Shown: positions 1 through 8,447 of the stretch, in pieces
Numbering within the stretch: position 1 is the stretch's first letter
How the letters are laid out: the number at the start of each line of letters is the position of its first letter
NCBI GenBank assembly: GCA_947458545.1
Contig: CANGYH010000001.1
Location: 310,001 to 374,000, forward strand
DNA from: Cytophagaceae bacterium
Lineage (GTDB): Bacteria > Bacteroidota > Bacteroidia > Cytophagales > Flexibacteraceae
Direction of reading: 5' to 3'
Length of the DNA: 64,000 nucleotides
Made by a program: the position numbers and the translations under genes
Notes under the pieces: model-generated
Seen by the model: the letters and a program-made list of their open reading frames with translations, nothing else
Databases searched by the model: none
Told to the model about the DNA's origin: nothing

Positions 1-1
1 T

Positions 2-2188
2 ATACATGCCGAGACGGCCACCCATCCGGCCATGTTGGGTAAGCTAGGCCCGGCGGCCAAAATCAGCTACCGCTACGAGGTTTCCCTAAAAGTCATAAAG
101 GGGACGCAGCCCAACCAGTTTACGGCCAGCCTTTATGTTGAACCAGCCGTGCTATCTGGCACGCGCCGCATGGAAGGATTTGATGTTACTCCCGTCTTAT
201 GGCCAGATTCTATATACCTGAACTACAGCCTTGCACAGCCCAATGGCCCCAGCGTATTAGGGCAGACCGTTGAGGCAAGCAGCACCACACTCAAAGAGGG
301 CTTGCGGCAAAACCTGATGAGTACGGCAGACTGGAGCAAAGTGCGCTTTTCTATTAAGATACAAAAAGTAGCCTTCTCTGCTGCCCAGATACAGGCCTTG
401 GCCGATGCCAAGGCTCAAATGGCACGTTTTGCCTTTGCCACCGGGACACTTGCCACCCTGCCGGCCGACAAGCAGAAGTACCAAAACGTGACAGATCCCG
501 ATACGCTGGACTATCGGCTGCAAGAGCTAGTGTTGCTTGAAAGCATTTTGCCAGACGTACGGGCTACGTTGGCGCGCCGCCCTTTCTGGCTCACCGCTCA
601 AGATGCCCAGACGACTCAGAGCCTGCTCGCGGAAAGCGCAGGAAACATCACCGAGCTCCGAGCCAGCCTCGAAAGCCAAGCCGGAAACATCCGCGAGCTG
701 GTGCGAGCCAAGGCCAACAAACTTTACCAAACGGCCCGGCGCGAGCGTGCCAAGCCCTATTACATCCGCCTGCTGGCCCTTGAGCCCGGCAACGAGCAAG
801 CCATAGATCGTCTGGCATTGCTGGCGTTAGACGAGGCCGATTGGGTTGGCGCGGCCAGGTTGCTCATCAGGAACGCTGCCTTGATGCAGGGTTTTAGCCA
901 CCAGCGCACCGTAGATAAGACCGGCCGGGCCCTAGAGGTATCTGTCGTAAAGCTGACCAAAGGGCCAGACCCTGAAGCGGCCAGGCCCCAGGTTTTCTTG
1001 CTAGACAGCCTCTGCAAAAGCTTTCCCGGTTACAGGTGCCCCAACCTGAACTTTACCCGAGCGGCGACCCCCGTCAGAGATGTGTACGCCAAGCTGATGA
1101 ACAAGGCAAGGGTAGAAACCAGCCAAGACAGGCTTGAGGCTGCCTTAACTACTATTGCCAGTGCGCTCTCTGCCGCGCAGGATGGTGCCTTGCCGGTGGC
1201 AAACCAGCAATCGGCCCTAACGTTACAAAAGCAGATAGTGGACAGGCTGGCCACAAAACTGTGTTATCAGAGCCAGACCGCATATCGCCAGGGCAAAGAC
1301 AGCCTGGGGACTGAATACCTGGTTGCCGCCAAAGAGCTTACCAACAGGTATGGACAAATCCTACCAGGCCTTTTCGGCCAACTGCTACGTGCAGAGGCAG
1401 AGCCCTACGCCATAGAGCTCGTCAGCCGCCCCGGCCTACATGCGGCAGATGTGGCAGCTCGCAAAAACGGTGGGCGCTACATGGCCGTCCTTGGGCTAGA
1501 AACCTCGGGTAAGGTGGCTCAAGCAGCTACTGCAACTGCTAAATCCGTTTCAACATCAGATTGCAAGCGTGCACAGGCTGAGGTGAACGAATGGGTGAAC
1601 AAGGGTGTAAAGGCTGAGAAGGAGTTGGCCTTTGTGCAGGCCCAAACTCACTACCTGCGTGCCCAAGAAGCCGCCCGCCGCAAACTTGAGTGCCTCATCA
1701 ATGCCGCGTTTATTGCAGAAAAACTTGGAAGTATAGAGAAGCCTGCCGCCTACCAGAAATTGGTAGCTAAGGCAGAATCACACCTCTCTGACAAACAATA
1801 CGACTCTGCTTTTGTGACCTACGTGCTTGCCGAGAAGCTCTATGATCAAAACAACCTGGCGGAACGCTTCTTGATCGGCGTGTCCATCCCGGCTACGGTG
1901 CGGGTGCCGCGCTATGCCGGTTTTGCCCTCTTTGCCGGTGAGCGTTATCTGACCTTAAACGAGCTTGACTCTGCACTTGCCATGGCCCAGGTTTCGGCCA
2001 AGGGCAAACCCAACAAGGCCGTTTTTGGCAGCTTTGCCAACCGCCTTGCCCAGCAATTGGCTATCAGAGACCGAAAGGCAGGCCCTAAAGCCGACCCCAA
2101 GCGCCTGGCTGCCCAATACAGCCAAGGTAATAAAAAGCTTAAGGAATTTGAGAAAGCCTACTTAAAAGCCTGGGAAACAACCCCCTAG
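2..2188 (+). CDS. Unknown TPR-like protein, 5' end cut by window edge
   Basis: The reading frame is open from base 2 with no stop, so the methionine codon at 32 is probably internal and the gene begins left of the window. I do not recognise the family. The roughly 728 visible residues are rich in Ala, Leu and Lys. Helix-pair segments resemble tetratricopeptide repeats, for example around residues 230-285, 520-560 and 590-625 counted from the Met at 32 (patterns such as RRERAKPYYIRLLALEPGNE and LSDKQYDSAFVTYVLAEKLY). The upstream part looks beta-rich, as in a small periplasmic domain. No signal peptide can be judged because the N-terminus is missing. The stop codon interlocks with that of the convergent MbnP-type gene in the bases CTAG at 2185-2188. 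Function unknown; a scaffold or envelope role is only a guess from the repeats. Confidence 0.75.
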   Translation: MHAETATHPAMLGKLGPAAKISYRYEVSLKVIKGTQPNQFTASLYVEPAVLSGTRRMEGFDVTPVLWPDSIYLNYSLAQPNGPSVLGQTVEASSTTLKEGLRQNLMSTADWSKVRFSIKIQKVAFSAAQIQALADAKAQMARFAFATGTLATLPADKQKYQNVTDPDTLDYRLQELVLLESILPDVRATLARRPFWLTAQDAQTTQSLLAESAGNITELRASLESQAGNIRELVRAKANKLYQTARRERAKPYYIRLLALEPGNEQAIDRLALLALDEADWVGAARLLIRNAALMQGFSHQRTVDKTGRALEVSVVKLTKGPDPEAARPQVFLLDSLCKSFPGYRCPNLNFTRAATPVRDVYAKLMNKARVETSQDRLEAALTTIASALSAAQDGALPVANQQSALTLQKQIVDRLATKLCYQSQTAYRQGKDSLGTEYLVAAKELTNRYGQILPGLFGQLLRAEAEPYAIELVSRPGLHAADVAARKNGGRYMAVLGLETSGKVAQAATATAKSVSTSDCKRAQAEVNEWVNKGVKAEKELAFVQAQTHYLRAQEAARRKLECLINAAFIAEKLGSIEKPAAYQKLVAKAESHLSDKQYDSAFVTYVLAEKLYDQNNLAERFLIGVSIPATVRVPRYAGFALFAGERYLTLNELDSALAMAQVSAKGKPNKAVFGSFANRLAQQLAIRDRKAGPKADPKRLAAQYSQGNKKLKEFEKAYLKAWETTP

Positions 2189-2946
2189 GGTGCGGGCTTG
2201 ATAGATATAGCGGCAATGATATTATCTGCACACTTGGCCGTAGCCGTGCGGTTAAACATAACGTTGCGGTAGTCTGCCAACGTGAGTTGCACAGGGCCGT
2301 TCAAGAACTTGGAAATGTCTATCGTAGCAACCAGTTTGCTGGCTTGGCTGCCCGCAGGCACTTTTACTTCCCAAGGTTGAGCAAACGTTTCTTGCTTTAT
2401 TCTGTAATTAATGGCCTCGCCAATGTGCCATACCACCGCCGTATCGCTTTGGTCGGCGCCCTCCATAACCAGAAAGCGATAGCCGGTATTCCAATCCCAG
2501 GCCATGCCGTTGGCGGGGTCTAGGTCTCCTTTTTTGTCCACGCTCCTATTCATGGTAGAGTCTACCCCAAAGCCAAAGGAAATGGCCGTGTAAGAACCCG
2601 CTGGCACCCTCGACAAGGTGAAAACGGGATCCGCAATGCCCCTGCCTGGCATTTCCATAAGGTGATAGCTATTACTTTCCTTCCACCAAGTGCCGTCTGC
2701 CCTTCTCAAAGCAATGTTGGACAGGTACATACGGTTGGTTCGTAGCCTGAGCTGCTCCGTAGCCGAGACGGGAAACATCGAGTTGACGTACGCCTTTTGC
2801 CCGTTCACGTCTATGAAGCCGTATCCTACCTGTACGTTAGTATGCTCGTTATTGGCAGGATTATTCCCTGTGGTAGGCTTATCATCGTCTTTGCAAGACA
2901 ACAGTAAACCCAGGGCAAACGTAAGGATAGCAATTGGGTACCTCAT
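2185..2946 (-). CDS. MbnP-family lipoprotein (putative copper-binding)
   Basis: 253 residues beginning with a lipoprotein signal (LLLSC, lipidated Cys18), so it should be membrane-anchored outside the cytoplasm. The body matches the MbnP pattern: MYLSNIALRRADG (73-85), the VPAGSYTAISFGFGVDSTMN region (114-133), GDLDPANGMAWDWNTGYRF (140-158) and a WHIGEA motif near 173. Known of the family: MbnP binds copper, and its partner MbnH, a di-heme MauG-type enzyme, oxidises one tryptophan to kynurenine. Trp150 and Trp152 lie in the conserved GMAWDW stretch and are candidates. The gene is last in a three-gene operon and overlaps the di-heme peroxidase by four bases (start ATG at 2946, upstream stop at 2943). 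No methanobactin precursor is seen. The family call is firm; copper binding here is inferred. Confidence 0.85.
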   Translation of the reverse strand: MRYPIAILTFALGLLLSCKDDDKPTTGNNPANNEHTNVQVGYGFIDVNGQKAYVNSMFPVSATEQLRLRTNRMYLSNIALRRADGTWWKESNSYHLMEMPGRGIADPVFTLSRVPAGSYTAISFGFGVDSTMNRSVDKKGDLDPANGMAWDWNTGYRFLVMEGADQSDTAVVWHIGEAINYRIKQETFAQPWEVKVPAGSQASKLVATIDISKFLNGPVQLTLADYRNVMFNRTATAKCADNIIAAISIKPAP

Positions 2947-4028
2947 GGCTTTGCATGCGTGGTGTCGGTGAGCATGTGCAGAAAGGCGATGACCTGCCGC
3001 TTTTCCTGATCGGTAAGTCCAAGGCTTGTACCACCACGGTTGTTTTTAGCGGTCTTCATTAAGAAATCAGTGTAGCGCCCATTAAATGCCTCTGGCGAAT
3101 TGTAATGGTCAAGCACCTCCTCGAGTGTGCCAAACCGTCCATTATGCATGTACGGCGCCGTCAGGGCGATGTTCCTCAAACTAGGAATCCGGAACTTTCC
3201 CCGGTCATTTGTATCTCTCGTTACACGCTCTAGCCCAAAATCTGTCGGGTTAAGAAAGCCGTTGTTTGCAAAACCGGCCAGGCCCTGGGTTCTGCCTGCC
3301 GTGGTGATGCTCATATGGCAGTCTCCGCAGTTGGCCCCGCGCAGGCCCGCCGGCCGCACGGTAGGGTCAGGGTGCGTAAAGAAGAGGCGCATCCCCGCCA
3401 GCTCTTCGGCGGTTGGCTGGTATGCGCCGGCTAGGTATTTGTCGTACTTAGAGTTGGCAGATACCAGCGTCCGCACGTATTGAGAGAGTGCTTTCCGGGC
3501 CAGTGCGTAGCTAGGTTTGCTTCCTTTAAAGGCATTGGCAAACAGTTGCTTATAGGCATCTGTCTGCAGTTTCCCCTCAATCTGAGTTGGGGTTAAGCCC
3601 ATCTCATCGGCGCGCTCCATCGGATGGGTGAGCATCTCTTCCATCTGGGTGCTGCGTCCGTCCCAAAATAAATGGCGTTGGTAGGCTAAGTTTACCAATG
3701 CCATGCTTTGGCGCGTGCCTTGCATGCCAAAAACCCCAGTGCTTACCCGCGCCGGGTCGCTGAAAGCCTTCTCGGGCCTGTGGCAATTTGCGCAAGACAC
3801 TCTTCCGTCTGCCGACAGGCTCGCATCAAAAAACAATACCTTGCCCAATGCCACACCATTGCGGGTTATAGGCGCCTCGGCAATGTCTAGCCTAGATAGC
3901 CCGCGTAAGCTGTCTGTAATCGCAAAAGGCGCATCCTGGGCTGCAGGTGTCGCGTCAGGTTGCTCTGGCCTGCAACCTGCAACCAACAACAAGGTGCTTG
4001 CCCCCAACAAAAAGCAAGACAATCTCAC
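2943..4028 (-). CDS. Di-heme cytochrome c peroxidase, MauG/MbnH-like lipoprotein
   Basis: 361 residues with lipobox LVAGC (Cys19). Two covalent heme sites are visible: CANCH at 79-83 and CGDCH at 234-238, the layout of the bacterial CcpA/MauG/MbnH family. The segment GKVLFFDASLSADGRVSCAN before heme one and FWDGRSTQMEEM (Trp122) are typical. In the family the tryptophan between the hemes relays electrons. CcpA enzymes reduce hydrogen peroxide, while MauG and MbnH oxidise protein side chains. The neighbouring MbnP gene argues for the MbnH role, but sequence alone does not separate these. The start codon is GTG, overlapping the upstream stop in GTGA (4025-4028), and the stop overlaps the mbnP-like start, so translation of the three genes is probably coupled. 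Confidence 0.88.
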   Translation of the reverse strand: MRLSCFLLGASTLLLVAGCRPEQPDATPAAQDAPFAITDSLRGLSRLDIAEAPITRNGVALGKVLFFDASLSADGRVSCANCHRPEKAFSDPARVSTGVFGMQGTRQSMALVNLAYQRHLFWDGRSTQMEEMLTHPMERADEMGLTPTQIEGKLQTDAYKQLFANAFKGSKPSYALARKALSQYVRTLVSANSKYDKYLAGAYQPTAEELAGMRLFFTHPDPTVRPAGLRGANCGDCHMSITTAGRTQGLAGFANNGFLNPTDFGLERVTRDTNDRGKFRIPSLRNIALTAPYMHNGRFGTLEEVLDHYNSPEAFNGRYTDFLMKTAKNNRGGTSLGLTDQEKRQVIAFLHMLTDTTHAKP

Positions 4029-6022
4029 GGTACAATAGTGTCGTTTAATGCCACAAGATACGACAACAACGCACGTCTAACATGGTTTTGAGTGGTTTGG
4101 TGCCTGGCTGCCATAGCGGCAAGCGTTGCTTGGCCATGGTGCAAGCAGCCATCCAAGGTTTTTACAGATCCATCGTGCATGTAGGGTGGCGTTTGCGCTA
4201 CATTGCGTAGGCTTGGGGTTTTGTATGCGCCTAAATTTTGCAGATTTTGGGTAATCCTGTAACGCCCGTTGGAAGGCTCTGTTAATGGCTCTACAGGATT
4301 GGCAGGCCGTGGTAAAATGGCATAATACCGCTGATCGGTGTAAAACGGGGGCTTGTGGCAAGAGGCACAGCTCTGCATAAAAAGTTTCTGCCCTAGCAAC
4401 TCGTCTGGCGAGGGTACCCATTTAGGGTTGTCTGCTGGGGCTCCTGCCGATACCAGCGTTCGCTGAAACTGCGCCAATGCCCGCAGAAAATGCAAGCTCT
4501 CTGCCGAATCTGCCCCAAACGCCTGCTTTACAAGGGCTTGGTATTGCGGCGTTTGGCGCATCAGCCTTACTACGGCCTGGATACTGCCTGCCATCTCGCT
4601 CTGGCTGTGCAGGGGTGCCAGAGAGACACTTTCCAGGTCGGTTATTCCTCCGTCCCACATCAGGCGCTGTTGCCAAGCCACATTTAGCAGGCTAGGGGAG
4701 TTTCGCCCTCCCACCTGGGCAACAGCCCGCATGGCATAATGCTGGCCTGGCCTGTGGCAATTGGCACATGCCATGTGCCCTTTGCCTGACACACGCTTGT
4801 CAAAAAATAGGGCCTTGCCTAAGGCCACACCAGCCTCTGTGGCAACGTTGCGCCCGGGCTGGGGTAGGGCAGGTGCCCAAGTGGGGTTAGTTAGTCTATA
4901 GAGCTTGGCTGGCTGGGCGGTACTTAGGCCACCTCTCTTGCGGCTAAGGTCAATAATGCTCCGCCAAGGCAAGGCCAACAGCAAAAGCAGTGCAACCAGC
5001 CCATAGCCGAGCCTCCGGCTCCATTTAAGATTTGTCATAATCCCTGCCAACGCCAATACCGTACCCGGCCCCAGCAGTCGGCCGTCCAGATTTTCATAAA
5101 AGGCTATGGAATAGTGGGCCGCTGCCGTAAACAGCCCATAGCCCAAGCCAGTAGCCACAAGCCACTTGGCCGCATCTTGCTTTGGCCGCAGTATAAGCCA
5201 GTAAACAGCCAAAGCCAGAAGGCCAATGGCCTGTGCCAAACCAAGCCAAAAATACTCTGTATCGCGCACCAAGAGCATTTCGTGCCAGAGCGCCTGTGCC
5301 GCCTGTGCCGTCCATGCAGTGAGGTCCTTACGCACCAATGGCCTATCTGCCCCGAAGCCACGGCCCGTGTAATGCGCATTAATGATGTAGTAGGCCAAAA
5401 TCGAGACCCAAGCCAACCCCTGTAGCCAAGCGTAGTGCCTCTTATCTCTCAGCACGGCAAACCCGGCTATGGAAGCAGGTAAGGCAGGCTGCCTGGCATG
5501 CAGCATCAGTATCTGCCCAATGACATACCATACTTTGCGTCTTGCCTGGATACCTGCTGCAACCACCAGCCCTCCCAACACAAAAAACCCCTCTGCCCAG
5601 GCATGGCTTAGCAACCAAAGGCCGCTGTCAGAGGCCATCGCGGCTAAGACCCATCCCTGCCGGTTGAGACGGATTGCAGCCCTTACTGACAATGCCACCA
5701 ATAAAACCTGCGCAACCAACGCAGCCGACTGCATAGTGAGCAAGCCTCCCAGGCTTGTCATCATCATGACGAAGGGGTAGGCCAGCGGCCAAGGATTAAC
5801 TGGCCCTTGGCCATCTTCATACGATTCTAGATGCAGCGGTCTGCCTTGCAGGGCATCTTGAGCCAGGTTTTGATAGCTTAAGCTATCTGTCGTAAATAGG
5901 GATTGCTGTGATAAGGTAGCCTTAAGGCCAATCACAAGGCCAAAGCATACTGTCCAAAATAGCCAGGCTGCAAAAGTGGGCATCCATGGCGATCTAAGGC
6001 TCTCGTTAGCTTTGCGCCCCAT
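4025..6022 (-). CDS. GT-C-like multi-pass membrane domain fused to di-heme peroxidase
   Basis: 665 residues in one uninterrupted frame with two unlike halves. Residues about 15-355 hold some nine to ten hydrophobic helices. After the first helix comes a loop with TTDSLSYQNLAQDAL (44-58) and NPWPLAYPF, and later NLDGRLLGPG (311-320), reminiscent of GT-C glycosyltransferases such as the PMT/ArnT group. Residues about 385-660 are a complete di-heme cytochrome c peroxidase with CANCH (419-423), CASCH (552-556), LMWDGG (455-459 region) and PPYMHDGS. The final helix (339-352) would place the heme half in the periplasm, as cytochrome c maturation needs. It is the first gene of the operon with the lipoprotein peroxidase and MbnP. 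I know of no standard family with this architecture. The peroxidase half is sure; the GT-C reading of the membrane half is tentative. Confidence 0.8.
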   Translation of the reverse strand: MGRKANESLRSPWMPTFAAWLFWTVCFGLVIGLKATLSQQSLFTTDSLSYQNLAQDALQGRPLHLESYEDGQGPVNPWPLAYPFVMMMTSLGGLLTMQSAALVAQVLLVALSVRAAIRLNRQGWVLAAMASDSGLWLLSHAWAEGFFVLGGLVVAAGIQARRKVWYVIGQILMLHARQPALPASIAGFAVLRDKRHYAWLQGLAWVSILAYYIINAHYTGRGFGADRPLVRKDLTAWTAQAAQALWHEMLLVRDTEYFWLGLAQAIGLLALAVYWLILRPKQDAAKWLVATGLGYGLFTAAAHYSIAFYENLDGRLLGPGTVLALAGIMTNLKWSRRLGYGLVALLLLLALPWRSIIDLSRKRGGLSTAQPAKLYRLTNPTWAPALPQPGRNVATEAGVALGKALFFDKRVSGKGHMACANCHRPGQHYAMRAVAQVGGRNSPSLLNVAWQQRLMWDGGITDLESVSLAPLHSQSEMAGSIQAVVRLMRQTPQYQALVKQAFGADSAESLHFLRALAQFQRTLVSAGAPADNPKWVPSPDELLGQKLFMQSCASCHKPPFYTDQRYYAILPRPANPVEPLTEPSNGRYRITQNLQNLGAYKTPSLRNVAQTPPYMHDGSVKTLDGCLHHGQATLAAMAARHQTTQNHVRRALLSYLVALNDTIVP

Positions 6023-6046
6023 ACACGGCCAATTTAACGCATCCTT

Positions 6047-6574
6047 ATGTCAGTCGCCATCGAAGCATGGATCAAAGCCCTGCATCACACCCAGCCAGAG
6101 GCACAGTTCGTCAGCCTAGAGCCTGAAGACGGTACCCATGCGCTTTTGGCTGCGGTATGGCCTTTGGCAAGCACGGGTCGGTATCAGGCCGTTAGCTATG
6201 CCAATCATGCTTTTGGAAAGGCAGAGCTTGCCATAGACGTAGCTGCCAGCAATGCAGAAGATGCCGCAGAGTGGGCCTTGGCCATGCTAGAGTTCATAGA
6301 CGACCACCGCGCCACAACTGACCTAGTACCGGGTGCCATGTTCATGGCCAGCAAGCCGCATGTAGATTTTGCCCCGGCAGACGCTTGGGTAATTGGCCTG
6401 GCCAAGCAAATTGAGCTTGCAGAAGCGTCTGGCCCCCATTTGTCGCTTTATCCGATTTTTCAGGGCGAGATTGAGGTGCTAAGACAGGTAGGCCTTAGCG
6501 CCTTTCTTAAGAAGTTGGGGTCAGAGGTAACAAACCCGCACAGAGCACCCGAAACAATAAACCCCCGGCCCTGA
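6047..6574 (+). CDS. Small acidic protein, possibly SUFU-domain-like
   Basis: 175 residues, acidic, with no signal peptide and no membrane segment, so probably cytoplasmic. The alternating strand/helix pattern and the stretch near 130-155 (LSLYPIFQGEIEVLRQVGLS) recall suppressor-of-fused (SUFU) domain proteins, where a conserved Pro-Ile then Glu precedes a Gly-Leu-containing helix. Such bacterial proteins often act as immunity or regulatory proteins, but there is no toxin gene next to it here. It is transcribed divergently from the di-heme operon, with only 24 bases between the start codons, so the promoters must overlap one or both coding regions. The tail is rich in Pro, Arg and Asn. The family call is weak. 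Confidence 0.6.
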   Translation: MSVAIEAWIKALHHTQPEAQFVSLEPEDGTHALLAAVWPLASTGRYQAVSYANHAFGKAELAIDVAASNAEDAAEWALAMLEFIDDHRATTDLVPGAMFMASKPHVDFAPADAWVIGLAKQIELAEASGPHLSLYPIFQGEIEVLRQVGLSAFLKKLGSEVTNPHRAPETINPRP

Positions 6575-6619
6575 ATAGGACAGAGGGTTCATAAATGTTG
6601 TCAGACCGAAGGCTGCAGA

Positions 6620-7000
6620 TTAGTCTACTACCTCGCCTTTGATGGTAAGGATGACTGGCCCACCTTCTACGTTGGAGGTTACAGTGATGCTTTTCAGGAA
6701 GGTGCCGGGGCTAGCAGCGTTGTAAGTGGCTTTCACATTGCCGGTTTTGCCGGGGGCAACCAGCTCTTTGGTGTAGTCAGGCGCTGTGCAGCCGCAAGAA
6801 GCTTTCACGTCTGTTACAGACAGGGGAGCCTTGCCCACGTTGGTGTAAGAGAAGGTCGTCGTAACGGGCACGCCTTTTTTGATTTTACCGAAGTCGTGCT
6901 CGGTCTCGTTCCATTTGAAGGCAGGGCCTTTGCCGGCAGATTGAGCCATAGCAAAGAAAGGTGCCACTAGAATAGCGAGGAGGAAAAGAAGCTTCTTCAT
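6620..7000 (-). CDS. DUF1573 secreted protein
   Basis: 126 residues from the ATG at 7000; a longer frame runs upstream to 7066 but the signal peptide MKKLLFLLAILVAPFFAMAQ starts cleanly here. The mature part is one DUF1573 Ig-like domain: HDFGKIKKG, then TTFSYTNVGKAPLSV, then KASCGCTAP, and a terminal TIKGEVVD strand. Members are small envelope proteins of Bacteroidota with no proven activity; the SCGC pair is a family hallmark. A promoter with both the -33 and -7 elements lies just upstream at 7018-7047, giving a very short leader. The gene is convergent with the SUFU-like gene with 45 bases between the stops and no clear terminator. Confidence 0.9.
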   Translation of the reverse strand: MKKLLFLLAILVAPFFAMAQSAGKGPAFKWNETEHDFGKIKKGVPVTTTFSYTNVGKAPLSVTDVKASCGCTAPDYTKELVAPGKTGNVKATYNAASPGTFLKSITVTSNVEGGPVILTIKGEVVD

Positions 7001-7017
7001 GTTCGTGTTGTTGCTTG

Positions 7018-7047
7018 CAAAAATGGATACTCGGCATGTTAAGTCAA
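7018..7047 (-). promoter_or_regulatory. Bacteroidota-type promoter of the DUF1573 gene
   Basis: On the minus strand a TTG (bases 7045-7047) is followed after exactly 19 bases by CATTTTTG (7018-7025). The Bacteroidota consensus is TTG, 19 bases, TAnnTTTG; only the first base of the -7 box differs. The start codon is at 7000, so the leader would be about a dozen bases. Confidence 0.55.
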
Positions 7048-7155
7048 GCCCTGCTGCGGGGCTCAATTGTTAAATCTTGCTAACCAAAGCAGCGGATATC
7101 GGCAGATTGGCCTAGACTTTATACAAAACGAACTGACATACCCCAATTTCAAACC

Positions 7156-8430
7156 ATGGAAAGGCGCACCTTCCGCGTTTTGTTGAGCCTGGGTCTGGTT
7201 GCCATCATCGGATTGATAGCGACCCAGGTCTATTGGCTAGACAAGGCCGTCACACTCAAAGAGGCCCAGTTCGACGCTAAAATCCGCGCCACACTGGCCG
7301 CCGTAGCCCAGCGCCTGCGCCATCAAACCAACACTACGGCCGAGGTACCTATCCAGCAGGTTAAGGACTTCCATTACATGTACATCGTGTACCTGAATGA
7401 AGCCATCGATCCGAACCTGCTCAGCTATCACCTAAAAGCCGAGTTTACCCGCCACGACATAAAACGAGACTTTGTTTACACACTTTACGACTGTGCATCG
7501 CAAACGCAGCGCTGCCAAGACTATGTGGTCTTCAACAAAAGCGGGCAAGACCTTGAAGGGTACGAAAGCCGCGAAGTACCCTGGCCCAAGACCAATGCAG
7601 ACCAATACTACTTTGCCGTTTACTTTCCTGACCGCGACGGCCTGGTGCTGAGCGGGTTGGGCATCTGGGCCTTTTCTAGCTTGGCCATCGTGTTCGTGGC
7701 AGGCTTTTTTGCTTATGCGGTGTACCAGCTAATGCGTCAGCGCCGCTTATCAGAGATACAGCGCGACTTTATTGACGCCATGACGCATGAGTTCAAGACT
7801 CCTCTTCAAACCATCAGCCTGGTGGGCGATGCCATAGCCAATCCAAAACTAGCCACCAACCCCGGGCAGCTCGACAGGTACGCAGGGATACTCAGACAAG
7901 AGGTAACCCGTCTACGAGACCATGTCGATACCATTCTTACCAACGCTAAAGACTATGAGCGAGCCCCTGATTTGCGCCTGGAGCGATTCCGGGTGCAACC
8001 CCTGTTAGACGAGCTTGAGTCTGCATTGTCAGACAGATTTGCAGCCAACGACATGCCTCTGCAAATCAACTGCGCCCCAGAGGCTGTGGTTGTTGCAGAT
8101 AAAGTTCACCTGCGCAACATGCTCACCACCTTACTCGATAATGCCCTTAAGTACGCGGGTGCAGGGGCCTCGGTATCCATTCTGGTAGCGCAAGAGAAGC
8201 ACCAAACGCGTTTCATCGTTGCAGACACTGGTGCTGGTATGGAGCCTCGCGTACGCAAATGGGTGGGCCATAAGTTTTACAGAGCCCAATACGGTGCAGA
8301 CTCGCCCAAGGGCTTTGGCCTGGGATTGTTCTACGTGAAAAACATGATGCGTAATCACCAAGGTAGCTTTAAAGTAGAGAGCCAACGAGGGCAGGGCACG
8401 CGGGTAATCCTTGTTTTTCCGCTGGCATAA
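7156..8430 (+). CDS. Membrane sensor histidine kinase
   Basis: 424 residues. Membrane segments at about 8-27 and 167-190 enclose a periplasmic sensor domain of some 140 residues. The cytoplasmic part has a HisKA domain with the phospho-acceptor His211 (AMTHEFKTPL), the N box around Asn329 (LLDNALKYAG), the G1 motif VADTGAGM and the G2 motif GFGLGLFYVKNMM. This is a HisKA-type kinase of the kind common in Bacteroidota. The response regulator follows after 17 bases, so the two form one system. The two cysteines in the sensor domain (113 and 120, CASQTQRC) could be a disulfide or a sensing site, which is inference. The signal is unknown. Confidence 0.93.
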   Translation: MERRTFRVLLSLGLVAIIGLIATQVYWLDKAVTLKEAQFDAKIRATLAAVAQRLRHQTNTTAEVPIQQVKDFHYMYIVYLNEAIDPNLLSYHLKAEFTRHDIKRDFVYTLYDCASQTQRCQDYVVFNKSGQDLEGYESREVPWPKTNADQYYFAVYFPDRDGLVLSGLGIWAFSSLAIVFVAGFFAYAVYQLMRQRRLSEIQRDFIDAMTHEFKTPLQTISLVGDAIANPKLATNPGQLDRYAGILRQEVTRLRDHVDTILTNAKDYERAPDLRLERFRVQPLLDELESALSDRFAANDMPLQINCAPEAVVVADKVHLRNMLTTLLDNALKYAGAGASVSILVAQEKHQTRFIVADTGAGMEPRVRKWVGHKFYRAQYGADSPKGFGLGLFYVKNMMRNHQGSFKVESQRGQGTRVILVFPLA

Positions 8431-8447
8431 TTCAAATTGCGTAAACA

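Noticed and set aside
4025-6022. Two separate genes misjoined by a sequencing error
   Set aside because: The frame is continuous through the linker, codon use does not change, and no start codon with a signal peptide precedes the heme half; kept as a fusion, with the check stated in the findings.
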